From DASUFI01 sp036274635 (GTDB taxonomy: Bacteria; Planctomycetota; B15-G4): 22,780 bases of DNA. Numbering within the stretch: position 1 is the stretch's first letter; each line of letters opens with the position of its first letter. Made by a program: the position numbers and the translations under genes. The stretch spans positions 1-22,780 of the forward strand of contig DASUFI010000042.1 in the NCBI GenBank assembly GCA_036274635.1. The letters run 5' to 3'. The notes under the pieces are model-generated. The model did no database searches. It saw only the letters and a program-made list of their open reading frames with translations, and was not told the origin of the DNA. This document shows positions 8,675-16,284 of the stretch, in pieces.

Positions 8675-9724
8675 ATGCTCGTTTCAGCGCTCGTCACGCC
8701 GTTCCGGAAGGACGGCGAGGCGCCGGCCCTGGATCGCTTCGCGAGGCTCGTGGGCTTCGCGCTCGACCACGGCTGCGACCAGGTGCTCGTGGCCGGTCCG
8801 CTGGGCGAGGGCGACGCCCTCGACGACGGCGAATGGGAGTCGCTGCTGGAGGAGGCCGTGGGGGCGGCGCGCCCGCACCAGATCATGGCGGCGACGGGCC
8901 ACGGCCGCCTGCCGCAGATCATGGCTCGCGCGCGGCTCGCGCTGCAGCTCGGCGTGCGCGACCTGCTGATCGCGGATGCGCCCGGCCACGGTGCCAGCTC
9001 GATGGCGCTGCGCGAGCGCTGGCACGGCGCGCTGGCCCGGGCGCTGCCCGAGGCGCGCCTGTGGCCGCTGGCCGCGCCGGGCCTGTCCGGCGCCGAGCTG
9101 CTGCCCGACGACCTCGCGCGCCTGCACGACGAGCACGCCAACGTCGTGGGCGTCGTGGATTCCAGCGGCCGGCTGGCGCGCCTGTCCCGCGTGCGCGCGC
9201 TGTGCGGCGCCGGCTTCAGCATCCTGTGCGGCGACGACCTCATGCTGCGCGACGCGCTCGTCGATCCGGCCATCCGCGCGGACGGCGGCTGCGTCGCGGC
9301 CTGCAACCTCGCGCCGGGCGTGGTGCGGCGCCTGCTGGACGAGGCGCGCGCCGGCGAGCCGGCCCGGGTGCGCGAGCTGCACGAGGCCCTCGCCCCGCTG
9401 CTGAGCTTGGGGGTGGTCACGGTGGAGGAGGCGCTGCTGGTGCGCGGCGAGTCCCTGGCCGTGCCGCAGCGCACGCGGGGGCCGGTGCCCGTGAAGGCCG
9501 CGCTGGCCCTGCTGGGGCTGGGCTCGTGCCTCTGCCGGGCGCCGCTCGGGCCGCTGGGGCCCAACGGCGAGGCCCGCGTGCGGGCCGCGCTCGTCGCCGC
9601 CCACCGCGCGCACCCCGAGCTGCTGGCGCCCTTGGCGGAGTACTTCGAGCTGGACCTCGCGCGGCGGCTCACGCCGGCCGTGGCGTCCGTCCGCGGCGTG
9701 GAACTGGCGGGTTCCGGCCGCTGA
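8675..9724 (+). CDS. DapA/NAL-superfamily protein lacking the catalytic residues
   Basis: The 349-residue product has the (beta/alpha)8 fold of dihydrodipicolinate synthase: MLVSALVTPFRKDGE, DHGCDQVLVAGPLGEGDALD, MAATGHGRLPQIMARARLAL, CGDDLMLRDALV and VKAALALLGLGS align along the whole family. The active site is gone. GTTGE reads GPLGE (41-45). The YNVPxRTG segment reads PLAAPGLSG (131-139), losing the proton-relay Tyr and the substrate-binding Arg. The Schiff-base Lys position in IGIKExTG reads VGVVDSSG, with Val at 161. It is also longer than the usual 290-300 residues, with an insertion near 245-268 and an extra C-terminal tail (about 315-349). The start has GGAGGG eight bases upstream. 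It lies 37 bp before aspartokinase. It therefore cannot be an ordinary aldolase; a regulatory, scaffolding or non-Schiff-base role are all possible. Fold assignment is strong; function unknown. Confidence 0.88.
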   Translation: MLVSALVTPFRKDGEAPALDRFARLVGFALDHGCDQVLVAGPLGEGDALDDGEWESLLEEAVGAARPHQIMAATGHGRLPQIMARARLALQLGVRDLLIADAPGHGASSMALRERWHGALARALPEARLWPLAAPGLSGAELLPDDLARLHDEHANVVGVVDSSGRLARLSRVRALCGAGFSILCGDDLMLRDALVDPAIRADGGCVAACNLAPGVVRRLLDEARAGEPARVRELHEALAPLLSLGVVTVEEALLVRGESLAVPQRTRGPVPVKAALALLGLGSCLCRAPLGPLGPNGEARVRAALVAAHRAHPELLAPLAEYFELDLARRLTPAVASVRGVELAGSGR

Positions 9725-9761
9725 CGCCTGATGCCATGATGGGTGGCTTCGCGCCGCCCCC

Positions 9762-11210
9762 ATGAAGCCGATGACTCCCACACCCCTGATCGTCGTCAAG
9801 GTGGGCGGTGCCCTGCTCACGGACGGGGCGGCGCTGCAGCGCGTGAGCGAGTCCGTCGCGCGCCGGCGGCGGCGCGGCGAGCGGCTGCTGGTCGTCGTCT
9901 CCGCCCTGCGCGGCGTGACCGACGAGCTCGAGCGCGCCGCCAGCCTGGCCCTCGACGCGCGCAGCGGCCTCGAGCTGGTGCGCGACGTCATGGAGCGCCT
10001 GCGCCGCCAGCACGACGCCGTGGCCGCCGAGCTGCCCGAGCGCGACGCGGTGCGCCTGCGGCTGCAGCCCGTGCTCGACTCGGTGGAGCGCCTGCTCACG
10101 GGCATCCGCCTCACCGGCGAGCTCACGCCACGCACGCGCGACCTGGTCATGTGCCACGGCGAGCGCCTCGCCGCGCCGCTCGTGGCGGCCGGCATCCTCT
10201 CGCAGGGCGCCGACGCGCGCGACGTCACGTCCGAGGAGGCCGGCCTGATGGCCACCGGCTCCTTCCGCGTGGGCACCTGCGATCTCGCCGCCTCGACGCC
10301 GCGCCTCATGGCGCTGGACCACGAGCTGCACGACCGCGTGCTCGTGCTCACTGGCTTCTACGGCGTCAACCCCGAGGGCGAGGTCGTGCTCTTCGGGCGC
10401 GGGGGCAGCGACTACACCGCCGGCGTCGTGGCGGCCGGCTTGCAGGCGGGCGGCCTCGAGCTGTGGAAGGACGTCCCCGGCTTCATGACCGCCGACCCAC
10501 GCGAGGTGCAGGACGCGCGCCTCGTGCCCGAGCTGTCCTTCGACGAGGCCTGCGAGCTGGGCCTCTACGGCGCGCGCATCCTGCACCCGCGCTGCCTCGA
10601 GCCGCTGCGCGGGCTGCCGGTGGCCGTGTCGGTGCGTCCCGTCGCCGACGTGGACAGCGTCGGCACGCGGCTGGTCGAGCGGCGCGAGACGCCCGGCGCG
10701 CCCGGCGTGGTCGCGTTGGCGGCGCGCCGCGGCGTGGCCGTCGTGCGCGTGGAGGGCGCGGCCATGGTCAACGAGCCCGGCATCGCCGGCCACATCCTGG
10801 GCGCCATGGGCGAGGCGCGCATCAACGTCGACGCGGTGGCCGCCTCGATGACCTCGCTGTCCTTCACCATCGCCGCCGGCGACACGGCCGCCGCCCGCCG
10901 CGCGCTGCGCCACCTGCACGAGCTGGGCGAGGCCGGCGTCGAGGACATCGAGACGCGCGAGGACGCCGCGCTGCTGGGCGTGGTGGGCGACCGCGTGGCC
11001 GCCGACTCCACGCTCGCGGGCCGGCTGCTCGGCCGGCTCGGCCAGCTCGGCGTGGACGTGCACCTCGTGTGCCACGGGCCGGGCGACGTGGGCCTGTCCT
11101 GCGCCGTCCCCGAGGCCGACCTGCGCCGAGCGCTGCTGGCGCTGCACGAGGAGTTCTTTCCGCCCGCGGCCCGGGCGCGCACGGCTCCCCGCCGCGCGAG
11201 GACCGGCTGA
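9762..11210 (+). CDS. lysC: Aspartate kinase
   Basis: Phosphorylates aspartate as the first step of Lys/Thr/Met/diaminopimelate synthesis. The 482 residues comprise an amino-acid-kinase domain (about 8-290) and two ACT domains (about 322-388 and 402-468). The nucleotide-binding start is VVKVGGALL (11-19; the common form is KFGGTS). Then come LVVVSALRGVTDEL, the FGRGGSDYTA motif (211-220), KDVPGFMTADPREV (236-249) and GLYGARILHP (267-276). In the ACT region, VRVEGAAMVNEPGIAGHILG and ARINVDAVAASMTSLSFTI are typical effector-site sequences, so feedback inhibition by an end-product amino acid is expected. Either ATG 9762 or ATG 9771 could start it; neither has a strong ribosome binding site. It is monofunctional, with no homoserine dehydrogenase fusion. 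The stop overlaps the asd ATG by one base. Confidence 0.94.
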   Translation: MKPMTPTPLIVVKVGGALLTDGAALQRVSESVARRRRRGERLLVVVSALRGVTDELERAASLALDARSGLELVRDVMERLRRQHDAVAAELPERDAVRLRLQPVLDSVERLLTGIRLTGELTPRTRDLVMCHGERLAAPLVAAGILSQGADARDVTSEEAGLMATGSFRVGTCDLAASTPRLMALDHELHDRVLVLTGFYGVNPEGEVVLFGRGGSDYTAGVVAAGLQAGGLELWKDVPGFMTADPREVQDARLVPELSFDEACELGLYGARILHPRCLEPLRGLPVAVSVRPVADVDSVGTRLVERRETPGAPGVVALAARRGVAVVRVEGAAMVNEPGIAGHILGAMGEARINVDAVAASMTSLSFTIAAGDTAAARRALRHLHELGEAGVEDIETREDAALLGVVGDRVAADSTLAGRLLGRLGQLGVDVHLVCHGPGDVGLSCAVPEADLRRALLALHEEFFPPAARARTAPRRARTG

Positions 11211-12325
11211 TGCGCCGGCCCGTCGCCGTGCTCGGGGCCACCGGCGTCGCCGGGCGCCAGGCGCTCGCGGCGCTGGCCCGGCACCCGTGGTTCGAGGTGA
11301 CGGCGGTGGCGGCCTCGGCCTCGTCCGCAGGGCAGCGCCTCGGCGACGTGCTGGCCGAGCGCGCGCGCGGCGAGCGGCGTGCGGCGGACCTCATCGCCGC
11401 GCCGCGCACCGACGCGCAGCGCGCCGCCGACTCGCGCCGGCTGCCCGACGCCCTGCTCGCGCTGCCGCTGCAGGACGCGGCCACGCTCGACGTGCGCGGC
11501 CTCGCCGCCGTGTTCTCCATGCTGCCGTCCGCCCCGGCGCGCACTCTCGAGGCGCGCTGCGCGGAGTCGACGCCGGTGTTCTCCACGGCCTCGGCCTACC
11601 GCATGGAAGCCGACACGCCTCTGCTGCTCGCGGGCGTCAATCCCGACCACGCCGCGCTGCTGGACGGCCAGCGCCGCGCGCGCGGCTGGAAGGGCTTCGT
11701 CGCGCCCGGCCCCAACTGCACCGTCGTGGGCCTGGCCGTGAGCCTGGCGCCGCTGCAGCGGCTGTTCGGCGTGACGTCGGTGACGCTGACCTCGATGCAG
11801 GCCGTGTCCGGCGCCGGCGCGCGCGCGCCCGACGTGGCCGCCGCGGTGGCCGGCAACATCCTGCCGTGGATCGACAAGGAGGAGGAGAAGGTCGAGAGCG
11901 AGGCGCACAAGATCCTGGGCGCGCTGCGCGGCGCGGCGCTCGAGCCGGCGCGCTTCGCGCTGTCCGCGACCTGCACGCGCGTGCCCGTGGAGGACGGCCA
12001 CACGCTGTCCGTGTCGGTGGCCCTGGGCCAGCCGGCCGGGCCGGGCGACGTGGCCGCGGCGCTGCTGGCCGAGGATCCCTGGCGCGGCCGCCCGCTGCCC
12101 AGCAAGCCCGCGCGCTGGATAGACGTGCGGCGCGAGCCCGATCGGCCGCAGCCGCTGCTCGATCGCGACGCGGGCGCCGGGCTGACGACGGTCGTGGGCC
12201 GCATCCGCAGTGACGCGGTGCACGGCGGCGTGAAGTATCTCGTCCTGTCGCACAACGCCGTGATGGGCGCGGCGGGCGGCGCCGTGCTGCTGGCCGAGGA
12301 CCTGGCCGACCGCGGGATGCTCTGA
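11210..12325 (+). CDS. asd: Aspartate-semialdehyde dehydrogenase, archaeal/fungal type
   Basis: Reduces aspartyl phosphate, the product of the upstream kinase, to aspartate semialdehyde with NADPH. The 371-residue protein starts with the dinucleotide-binding VAVLGATGVAGRQALAAL. It carries the nucleophile Cys170 in GPNCTVVGLAVSLAPL and the general base His264 in TRVPVEDGHTLSVSVAL. The DGHT context and the N-C-T-x-x-G-L-A block are those of the archaeal/fungal branch (yeast HOM2-like); the usual bacterial enzyme reads RVPVxxGHS with a different surround. MQAVSGAGARAPDVA and GNILPWIDKEEEKVESEAHK are further family segments. The ATG overlaps the aspartokinase TGA, giving translational coupling and supporting channelled expression of the two steps. 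It ends 15 bp from a convergent gene. Confidence 0.93.
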   Translation: MRRPVAVLGATGVAGRQALAALARHPWFEVTAVAASASSAGQRLGDVLAERARGERRAADLIAAPRTDAQRAADSRRLPDALLALPLQDAATLDVRGLAAVFSMLPSAPARTLEARCAESTPVFSTASAYRMEADTPLLLAGVNPDHAALLDGQRRARGWKGFVAPGPNCTVVGLAVSLAPLQRLFGVTSVTLTSMQAVSGAGARAPDVAAAVAGNILPWIDKEEEKVESEAHKILGALRGAALEPARFALSATCTRVPVEDGHTLSVSVALGQPAGPGDVAAALLAEDPWRGRPLPSKPARWIDVRREPDRPQPLLDRDAGAGLTTVVGRIRSDAVHGGVKYLVLSHNAVMGAAGGAVLLAEDLADRGML

Positions 12326-12343
12326 GCCGGCGCGCGGCGCTCA
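12323..12343. terminator. Hairpin spanning two convergent stop codons
   Basis: The asd TGA and the complementary TCA of the minus-strand gene lie in a short inverted repeat (TGAGC at 12323-12327, GCTCA at 12339-12343) around a GC-only loop. It could end transcription from both sides. There is no U-run and the stem is only 5 bp, so support is weak. Confidence 0.3.
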
Positions 12344-13030
12344 GTTGCAGGCTGCGCGCTGCGGCTGGCGCAGCAGCGCGGTGAGCTCGTGCGGCGCGAC
12401 GCCCCAGGCTCGCGCGACGAGCTCCGCGCGCCGCACCAGCCGCGAACGGCTCGCGCCGCGTCCGGCCGCGGCGACGAGGGCGCTGCAGACGGCTCCGGCA
12501 CCGGCGCGGTCGTGCGCCGCCAGAGCGCAGGCTGCGAGCTCGAGCTGCCGGCTCGCACGCCGGCCCTCGACGTGCTCGGCGGCCAGCAGGCACGCCCGCG
12601 CCGCCTCCAGCCGCGACGAGGCCGGCGGTGCCGCTGCGGGCCATGGCGGGGCATCGCGCAAGGGATCCTGCGCGCCCAGGCGCCGGCGAAGTGCAGCCAG
12701 ATCGGCCAGCACCTCCGGCACCGGACGGGCCCGCGCCACGCCGGCGGGCGCCGCTTCGGCCGCGCCGACCTGCGCCGCGCAGGCTCTCGCCAGATCTTCG
12801 AGCAGTGCGGCGATGCGCACCGCCGCGGCCGCGCGCGCCACCGCGAGCACGTAGCCCACGCCGGCACTCGCCGTTTCGGGCGGCGCGGCGCCCGGCCCGA
12901 GCAGCGCCGCGCGACAGCGCGGGCAGGTGGCCACGTGGCGCAGGAGCCCCGCATCAGGCGCGAGGCCGGCCCGCAGCGCCGGGCGCAACGTCCGGGCGCG
13001 GGTGCAGGCGGTAGGCGTGGAACGCGTCAT
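12341..13030 (-). CDS. Soluble zinc-finger (HxxxCxxC) protein, putative anti-sigma factor
   Basis: A 229-residue Ala/Arg-rich protein without a membrane segment or signal peptide. Near the N-terminus LLRHVATCPRCRAAL contains H32-x3-C36-x2-C39, the arrangement of zinc-binding anti-sigma (ZAS, zf-HC2) domains. The rest is predicted helical, with TPR-like periodicity (LEAARACLLAAEHVEGRRAS; LELAACALAAHDRAGAGAVC) that echoes the helical tail of the large sigma protein nearby. Its ATG overlaps the stop of the sigma gene (ATGA) and GAGGAGG lies six bases upstream, so both are made together. This sigma-then-ZAS order is standard for ECF sigma/anti-sigma pairs. The pairing and zinc binding are inferred from motif and context; the C-terminal part is unrecognised. 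Confidence 0.75.
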   Translation of the reverse strand: MTRSTPTACTRARTLRPALRAGLAPDAGLLRHVATCPRCRAALLGPGAAPPETASAGVGYVLAVARAAAAVRIAALLEDLARACAAQVGAAEAAPAGVARARPVPEVLADLAALRRRLGAQDPLRDAPPWPAAAPPASSRLEAARACLLAAEHVEGRRASRQLELAACALAAHDRAGAGAVCSALVAAAGRGASRSRLVRRAELVARAWGVAPHELTALLRQPQRAACN

Positions 13031-13770
13031 GGCAGGCCTCCTCGGCGACGTGGGGCGGGCGGGGCGGGATCGCCGAAGGTCTCCCGCAGCCGAGCGGTGA
13101 GCCGCTTGCGGGCGCGCAGGATGACCATGCCGACCTGACCCCGCGGGACCCCGAAAGTCACGGCGATGTCCTCGTACGAAAGGCCCTCGATCTCGCGCGC
13201 CTGCAGCACCAGCCGGTCGCGCTCGGGCAGCTCGGCGAGGCGTCCCGCCACGAGGGCGAGCACCAGCGCGCCCAGGCGCTCGAGGCGCTGGGCCTGCTCG
13301 CGGTCGTCCGCCAGGCGGATGGGATCGGGCTCGGGCTCGCCGGCGCGCAGCTCGTGCCACGCGCGCTGGCGCGCCTCGGCGCGCTTGCGGCGGCGGAGCT
13401 GGTTGAGCGCGTCGTTGCGCAGCGCGATGCGCGCCAGGCCGAGGAAGTTGCGCACGAGCGGCTGGCCGCGGCGCACGTCCGTGAAGAGGCGCGCGAAGAA
13501 GGCGGCCACGAGATCCTCGGGCTCGACGCCGGGCCGCAGCTCGCGGGCCATGCGCCGCGCCAGCGCGGCGAGGCGCCCCTCGGTGAGGCGCACCAGCAGC
13601 TCGAAGGCGACCGCGTCATCCGTCTCGCGGAAGCGCCGCAGGAGCTGGCCGGCCAGCTCGTCCACGTGGTCGTCGCGCGCGAGGTCGAGACCTGCGGGCG
13701 GCACCACGCGCGGCTCGCCGCTCAGCTCCGCCATGCGCGCCAGCAGGTCCGCGTCGCCGCGATCGCTCAT
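13027..13770 (-). CDS. ECF-type sigma-70 family RNA polymerase sigma factor
   Basis: A 247-residue sigma factor with region 2 (about 35-135) and region 4 (about 178-228). Region 2 shows HVDELAGQLLRRFRETDDAV, RELRPGVEPEDLVAAFFARL and then FLGLARIALRNDALNQLRRR-KR, the melting and -10 recognition helix. Region 4 is AELPERDRLVLQAREIEGLS-YEDIAVTFGVPRGQVGMVIL-RARKRL, a normal helix-turn-helix. Start ATG at 13770 has GAGAGGA close upstream. The first 35 residues form an extra N-terminal segment also present in the two other sigma-like proteins of this cluster. Its leader (13771-13952) is dense in perfect hairpins. It is coupled to the zinc-finger gene by a four-base overlap. The promoter class it reads is unknown. 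Confidence 0.92.
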   Translation of the reverse strand: MSDRGDADLLARMAELSGEPRVVPPAGLDLARDDHVDELAGQLLRRFRETDDAVAFELLVRLTEGRLAALARRMARELRPGVEPEDLVAAFFARLFTDVRRGQPLVRNFLGLARIALRNDALNQLRRRKRAEARQRAWHELRAGEPEPDPIRLADDREQAQRLERLGALVLALVAGRLAELPERDRLVLQAREIEGLSYEDIAVTFGVPRGQVGMVILRARKRLTARLRETFGDPAPPAPRRRGGLP

Positions 13771-13785
13771 CGGTCCTCTCCGCGA

Positions 13786-13808
13786 GGCACCGCTCCCGTC
13801 GCGGTGCC
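13786..13808 (-). promoter_or_regulatory. Perfect 8-bp hairpin just upstream of the sigma-factor start
   Basis: GGCACCGC (13786-13793) and GCGGTGCC (13801-13808) enclose a 7-base loop, five bases beyond the GAGAGGA ribosome binding site of the sigma gene at 13770. It is well placed for leader control of translation, or to be an operator. The function is inferred from position only. Confidence 0.4.
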
Positions 13809-13817
13809 TGGTCGTGG

Positions 13818-13847
13818 GGCCTGCGGCGCGGAGAGGGCGCGCAGGCC
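13818..13847 (-). repeat. Inverted repeat in the sigma-factor leader
   Basis: GGCCTGCG (13818-13825) is perfectly repeated inverted as CGCAGGCC (13840-13847) around a 14-base purine-rich loop. A smaller CCCGG/CCGGG hairpin (13846-13859) abuts it. With the stems at 13786 and 13872 it makes this non-coding 182 bp unusually structured. Confidence 0.4.
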
Positions 13848-13871
13848 CGGGCTGCCGGGCGGGAGCTTACT

Positions 13872-13890
13872 CCCGCCGCCGTGCGGCGGG
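13872..13890 (-). terminator. Perfect GC hairpin between the secreted-protein and sigma genes
   Basis: CCCGCCGC (13872-13879) and GCGGCGGG (13883-13890) form a perfect 8-bp stem with a 3-base loop, 62 bases after the stop of the secreted-protein gene. It may end the upstream transcript on the minus strand. The lack of a U-run leaves this uncertain. Confidence 0.4.
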
Positions 13891-13952
13891 GAAGAGGAGC
13901 AGCCCCTCGAGGACGTGCTTCCAGGCCCGAAGGACGTCTTCGAGAGCCTGTC

Positions 13953-14594
13953 CTACGGGACCAGCAGCAGCTCGCCGTTGCTCGCCGACAGGCCCTGCAC
14001 CGCCTCGGGGTCCACGGTCCACAGCTGGAAGACCAGCGTGGCGTCCTCGGGCAGGCCCTGCTCCAGCATGCCCTGCAGGTGCAGCTCGCCGACGTCGTCG
14101 GTGAGCAGGCCGGTCAGGATCACGCCCGGCGCGGGGACGAGCGTGCCGCCCTTGAAGGGCTGGAAGCCCGCCTCGACGCCCACGACCAGCGTCGTCAGCG
14201 CGAGCGGCCGCGCGTCGAGCAGGTCGAGCTCGAGGCGCGAGCCCGCCGATCCGTCGCCCGAGCCGCTGAGCGCGGGCGTGTTGCTGACGGTCGGCAGCCC
14301 GCCGCCCAGGTCGTTCCAGCCCTGCTCCGGCGCCGGGCTGGTCGTCTCGCCGACGCCCGGGCCGATCGGGCCGTTGCCGCCGCCGGGGGTCGTGGGATTC
14401 GTGGGGAGCGTGGGCTTGTTGCTCGCGGTGTGCTCGATGCCGCCCACGCCGTCGCCGCCGTGCACGGCGGTCGAGGGATCGATCTGGGAACCCGGCGGGT
14501 CCGTGGGCGCGGCGAGGGAGCGGGGCGCGGCGATGCCGAGCAGCAGCGCCGCGAGGGCGAGCCGGCCGGCCAGGTGGAGCAGCGTGGGCTTCAT
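13953..14594 (-). CDS. Secreted protein with C-terminal SNA-type domain, unknown function
   Basis: A 213-residue exported protein. Residues 1-29 are a Sec signal peptide (MKPTLLHLAGRLALAALLLG then IAAPRSLAA). A low-complexity Pro/Gly/Thr linker (about 70-105, PTNPTTPGGGNGPIGPGVGE) leads to a C-terminal domain: RLELDLLDARPLALTTLVVG, GFQPFKGGTLVPAP, and the end LVFQLWTVDPEAVQGLSASN-G. That last block, with W-x-VDP and SNA/SNG, is one I associate with secreted proteins of Planctomycetota; I do not know a function. The ATG at 14594 begins one base after the stop of the large sigma gene and has no good ribosome binding site of its own, so translation is probably coupled to it. It could be a target or a co-factor of the sigma system, such as a cell-surface sensor. 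Confidence 0.8.
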   Translation of the reverse strand: MKPTLLHLAGRLALAALLLGIAAPRSLAAPTDPPGSQIDPSTAVHGGDGVGGIEHTASNKPTLPTNPTTPGGGNGPIGPGVGETTSPAPEQGWNDLGGGLPTVSNTPALSGSGDGSAGSRLELDLLDARPLALTTLVVGVEAGFQPFKGGTLVPAPGVILTGLLTDDVGELHLQGMLEQGLPEDATLVFQLWTVDPEAVQGLSASNGELLLVP

Positions 14595-14595
14595 G

Positions 14596-16167
14596 TCAGA
14601 TCGCATCGCCAGATTCCGTGGGGCGCGTGCCGTCGCCATCGGGCAAGCCGCAGGATGAAAGTATTTCGCGGGTCCAGTCGCCGGGCAGGCCGAGGTCGCC
14701 GGCGAGCTGCGGGAGCAGGGACGCAAGCCAGTCGCCGACACGCGCGGTGGGCGCCTCGCGCTGGAGCTCGGCCAGCTGGCGCGCCGAGCTCTCGAAGCGC
14801 GCGCGGTCGCCGAGGCGGGCCGCGGCGAAGCAGACGTTCATGACGCGCGCGGGGTCCTCCGGCCACTCGTCGGCGTGCTCGTCGGCGGCGGCGAGGGCGT
14901 CCGCGAAGCGCTCCTGGCGCAGCAGGGCCAGCTGCAGGTTGCGCGCGGCGTTCTGGCGCGTGACGGGCGCGAGGTCGTCGCGCAGCAGCAGGCGGCGCAG
15001 CACGACCTCGGCCGCGGCCGACTCGCCGGCATGCACGTGGCACAGCGCCACGGCCACCTGGTGGCGGCCGGAGCTGCCCTCGATCTGCTCGAGGCGCTGC
15101 AGGCAGGCGCGCGCGTCGGCGACGGCCGTGGCGGGCGCCGGGCGCGTGAGCGGGATGCGGCCCACGTCCACCGGCGCGTCGGCCTCCCGCAGCCGGTCGG
15201 CGATGCGGCGCACCTCGTCGGCCACGACCTCGCTGCGCCGCGGCTCGCTGCGGATGAGCATGCGGCCCGAGAAGCCCGGCGCCTGCACCAGGCAGGCCTT
15301 GACCATCTCGTACACCAGGTCGGCCAGCTTGGTTCGCGCCGCTGCGACCGACTGGTCCAGCATGCGCTGCATGAGGCCCTTGACCGCCTTGGCGCCGTCC
15401 TTGCTGTCGAGGCACGAGCGCACGGTGGCCTGCAGCTCGGCCACGTCCTCGGCCGCCACCTTGCGCTTGCCGATCTGCGCCGGCAGCCGCTCCACGATGC
15501 GGTTCACCAGGTGCACGCGCGCGCGGCGGATGATCATGCCCACCTGGTCGGGCGCCAGGTTGAGCATGCTGGCCACGCGGTCGTAGGGCAGGTGCACGAT
15601 CTCGCGCGCCACGAGGACCTGCTGCTCGCGCGCTTCGAGCTCGACGAAGCACTCGCCCGTGAGCCGCAGCACGTCCTCGCCGAAGCCGGCCAGCAGGTCG
15701 TCCTGCTCCTGGCGCTGGATCTCCTCGGCGGGGTCGGCCGGCACGGGCTGCGCGGCGTGCCAGGTGCGCACGTTGGCCTGCGCGCGCTTCACCTGGCGCA
15801 GCTGGTCGAGCACGTCGTTGCGCATGCTGGTGTGCGCCAGCGCGAGGAAGTGGCGCACGGGCTCCGTGGGCCGGCGCCGCACGTCGATGAAGAGCCGCGC
15901 CATGAAGGCCGAGGCCAGCTCCTCCGGGTCCACGCTGGGCGCGAGCTTGCGCGTGATGCGGCCCGCGGACTCGGCCAGGCGCGCGTGCGTCAGCTCGAAG
16001 AGCAGCGTGAAGGCGTCCAGGTCGTCGTGCGCCCGGAAGCGCTCGAGGAGGTGCCGTGCGGCCTCGTCGACGTGCAGCTCGTTGCGCGCGTCGAAGTGCG
16101 CCAGGCTTGGAACGGCTCCCGCGCCTGGCACTTGCCTCAGGCGTTCGGCGAAATGGCCAGAATCCAA
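14596..16167 (-). CDS. Sigma-70 family protein with large C-terminal helical (TPR-like) extension
   Basis: A 523-residue protein, about three times the size of a plain ECF sigma factor. Region 2 (about 30-135) reads HVDEAARHLLERFRAHDDLD, SVDPEELASAFMARLFIDV and HTSMRNDVLDQLRQVKRAQA. Region 4 (about 172-228) reads ARE-QQVLVAREIVHLPYDRVAS, MLNLAPDQVGMIIRRARVHL. A linker (about 230-340) follows, then helical repeats (about 345-495; ARACLQRLEQIEG, ALCHVHAGESAAAEVVLRRL, LQLALLRQERFADALAAADE, NVCFAAARLGDRARFE) that look like degenerate TPRs for protein contact. I chose a TTG at 16167 because GGAGGG lies six bases upstream and because the N-terminus then matches its paralogues; a TTG at 16242 would add 25 residues. 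It is immediately followed by the secreted-protein gene. Sigma extensions of this kind usually regulate the sigma in place of an anti-sigma, which is inference here. Confidence 0.85.
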   Translation of the reverse strand: MDSGHFAERLRQVPGAGAVPSLAHFDARNELHVDEAARHLLERFRAHDDLDAFTLLFELTHARLAESAGRITRKLAPSVDPEELASAFMARLFIDVRRRPTEPVRHFLALAHTSMRNDVLDQLRQVKRAQANVRTWHAAQPVPADPAEEIQRQEQDDLLAGFGEDVLRLTGECFVELEAREQQVLVAREIVHLPYDRVASMLNLAPDQVGMIIRRARVHLVNRIVERLPAQIGKRKVAAEDVAELQATVRSCLDSKDGAKAVKGLMQRMLDQSVAAARTKLADLVYEMVKACLVQAPGFSGRMLIRSEPRRSEVVADEVRRIADRLREADAPVDVGRIPLTRPAPATAVADARACLQRLEQIEGSSGRHQVAVALCHVHAGESAAAEVVLRRLLLRDDLAPVTRQNAARNLQLALLRQERFADALAAADEHADEWPEDPARVMNVCFAAARLGDRARFESSARQLAELQREAPTARVGDWLASLLPQLAGDLGLPGDWTREILSSCGLPDGDGTRPTESGDAI

Positions 16168-16284
16168 GCTCTGCCCTCCATCTCCTCCCTCAGGAGACGG
16201 CCCGTCGGTGATGCACCAGTTGCCAACAGCCCGGACGAACAAGCTGTGGAGAAGTAACCGGGCCTGTGGGAAATAGTGGAAAGG

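Noticed and set aside
8675..9724. Annotating this gene as dapA (dihydrodipicolinate synthase)
   Set aside because: The Schiff-base Lys, Tyr and Arg are absent, so the enzymatic name would be misleading.
14875..16257. 460-codon plus-strand open frame opposite the sigma-TPR gene
   Set aside because: The translation is low-complexity His/Leu/Ala/Arg with no domain, while the opposite strand encodes clear sigma regions 2 and 4.
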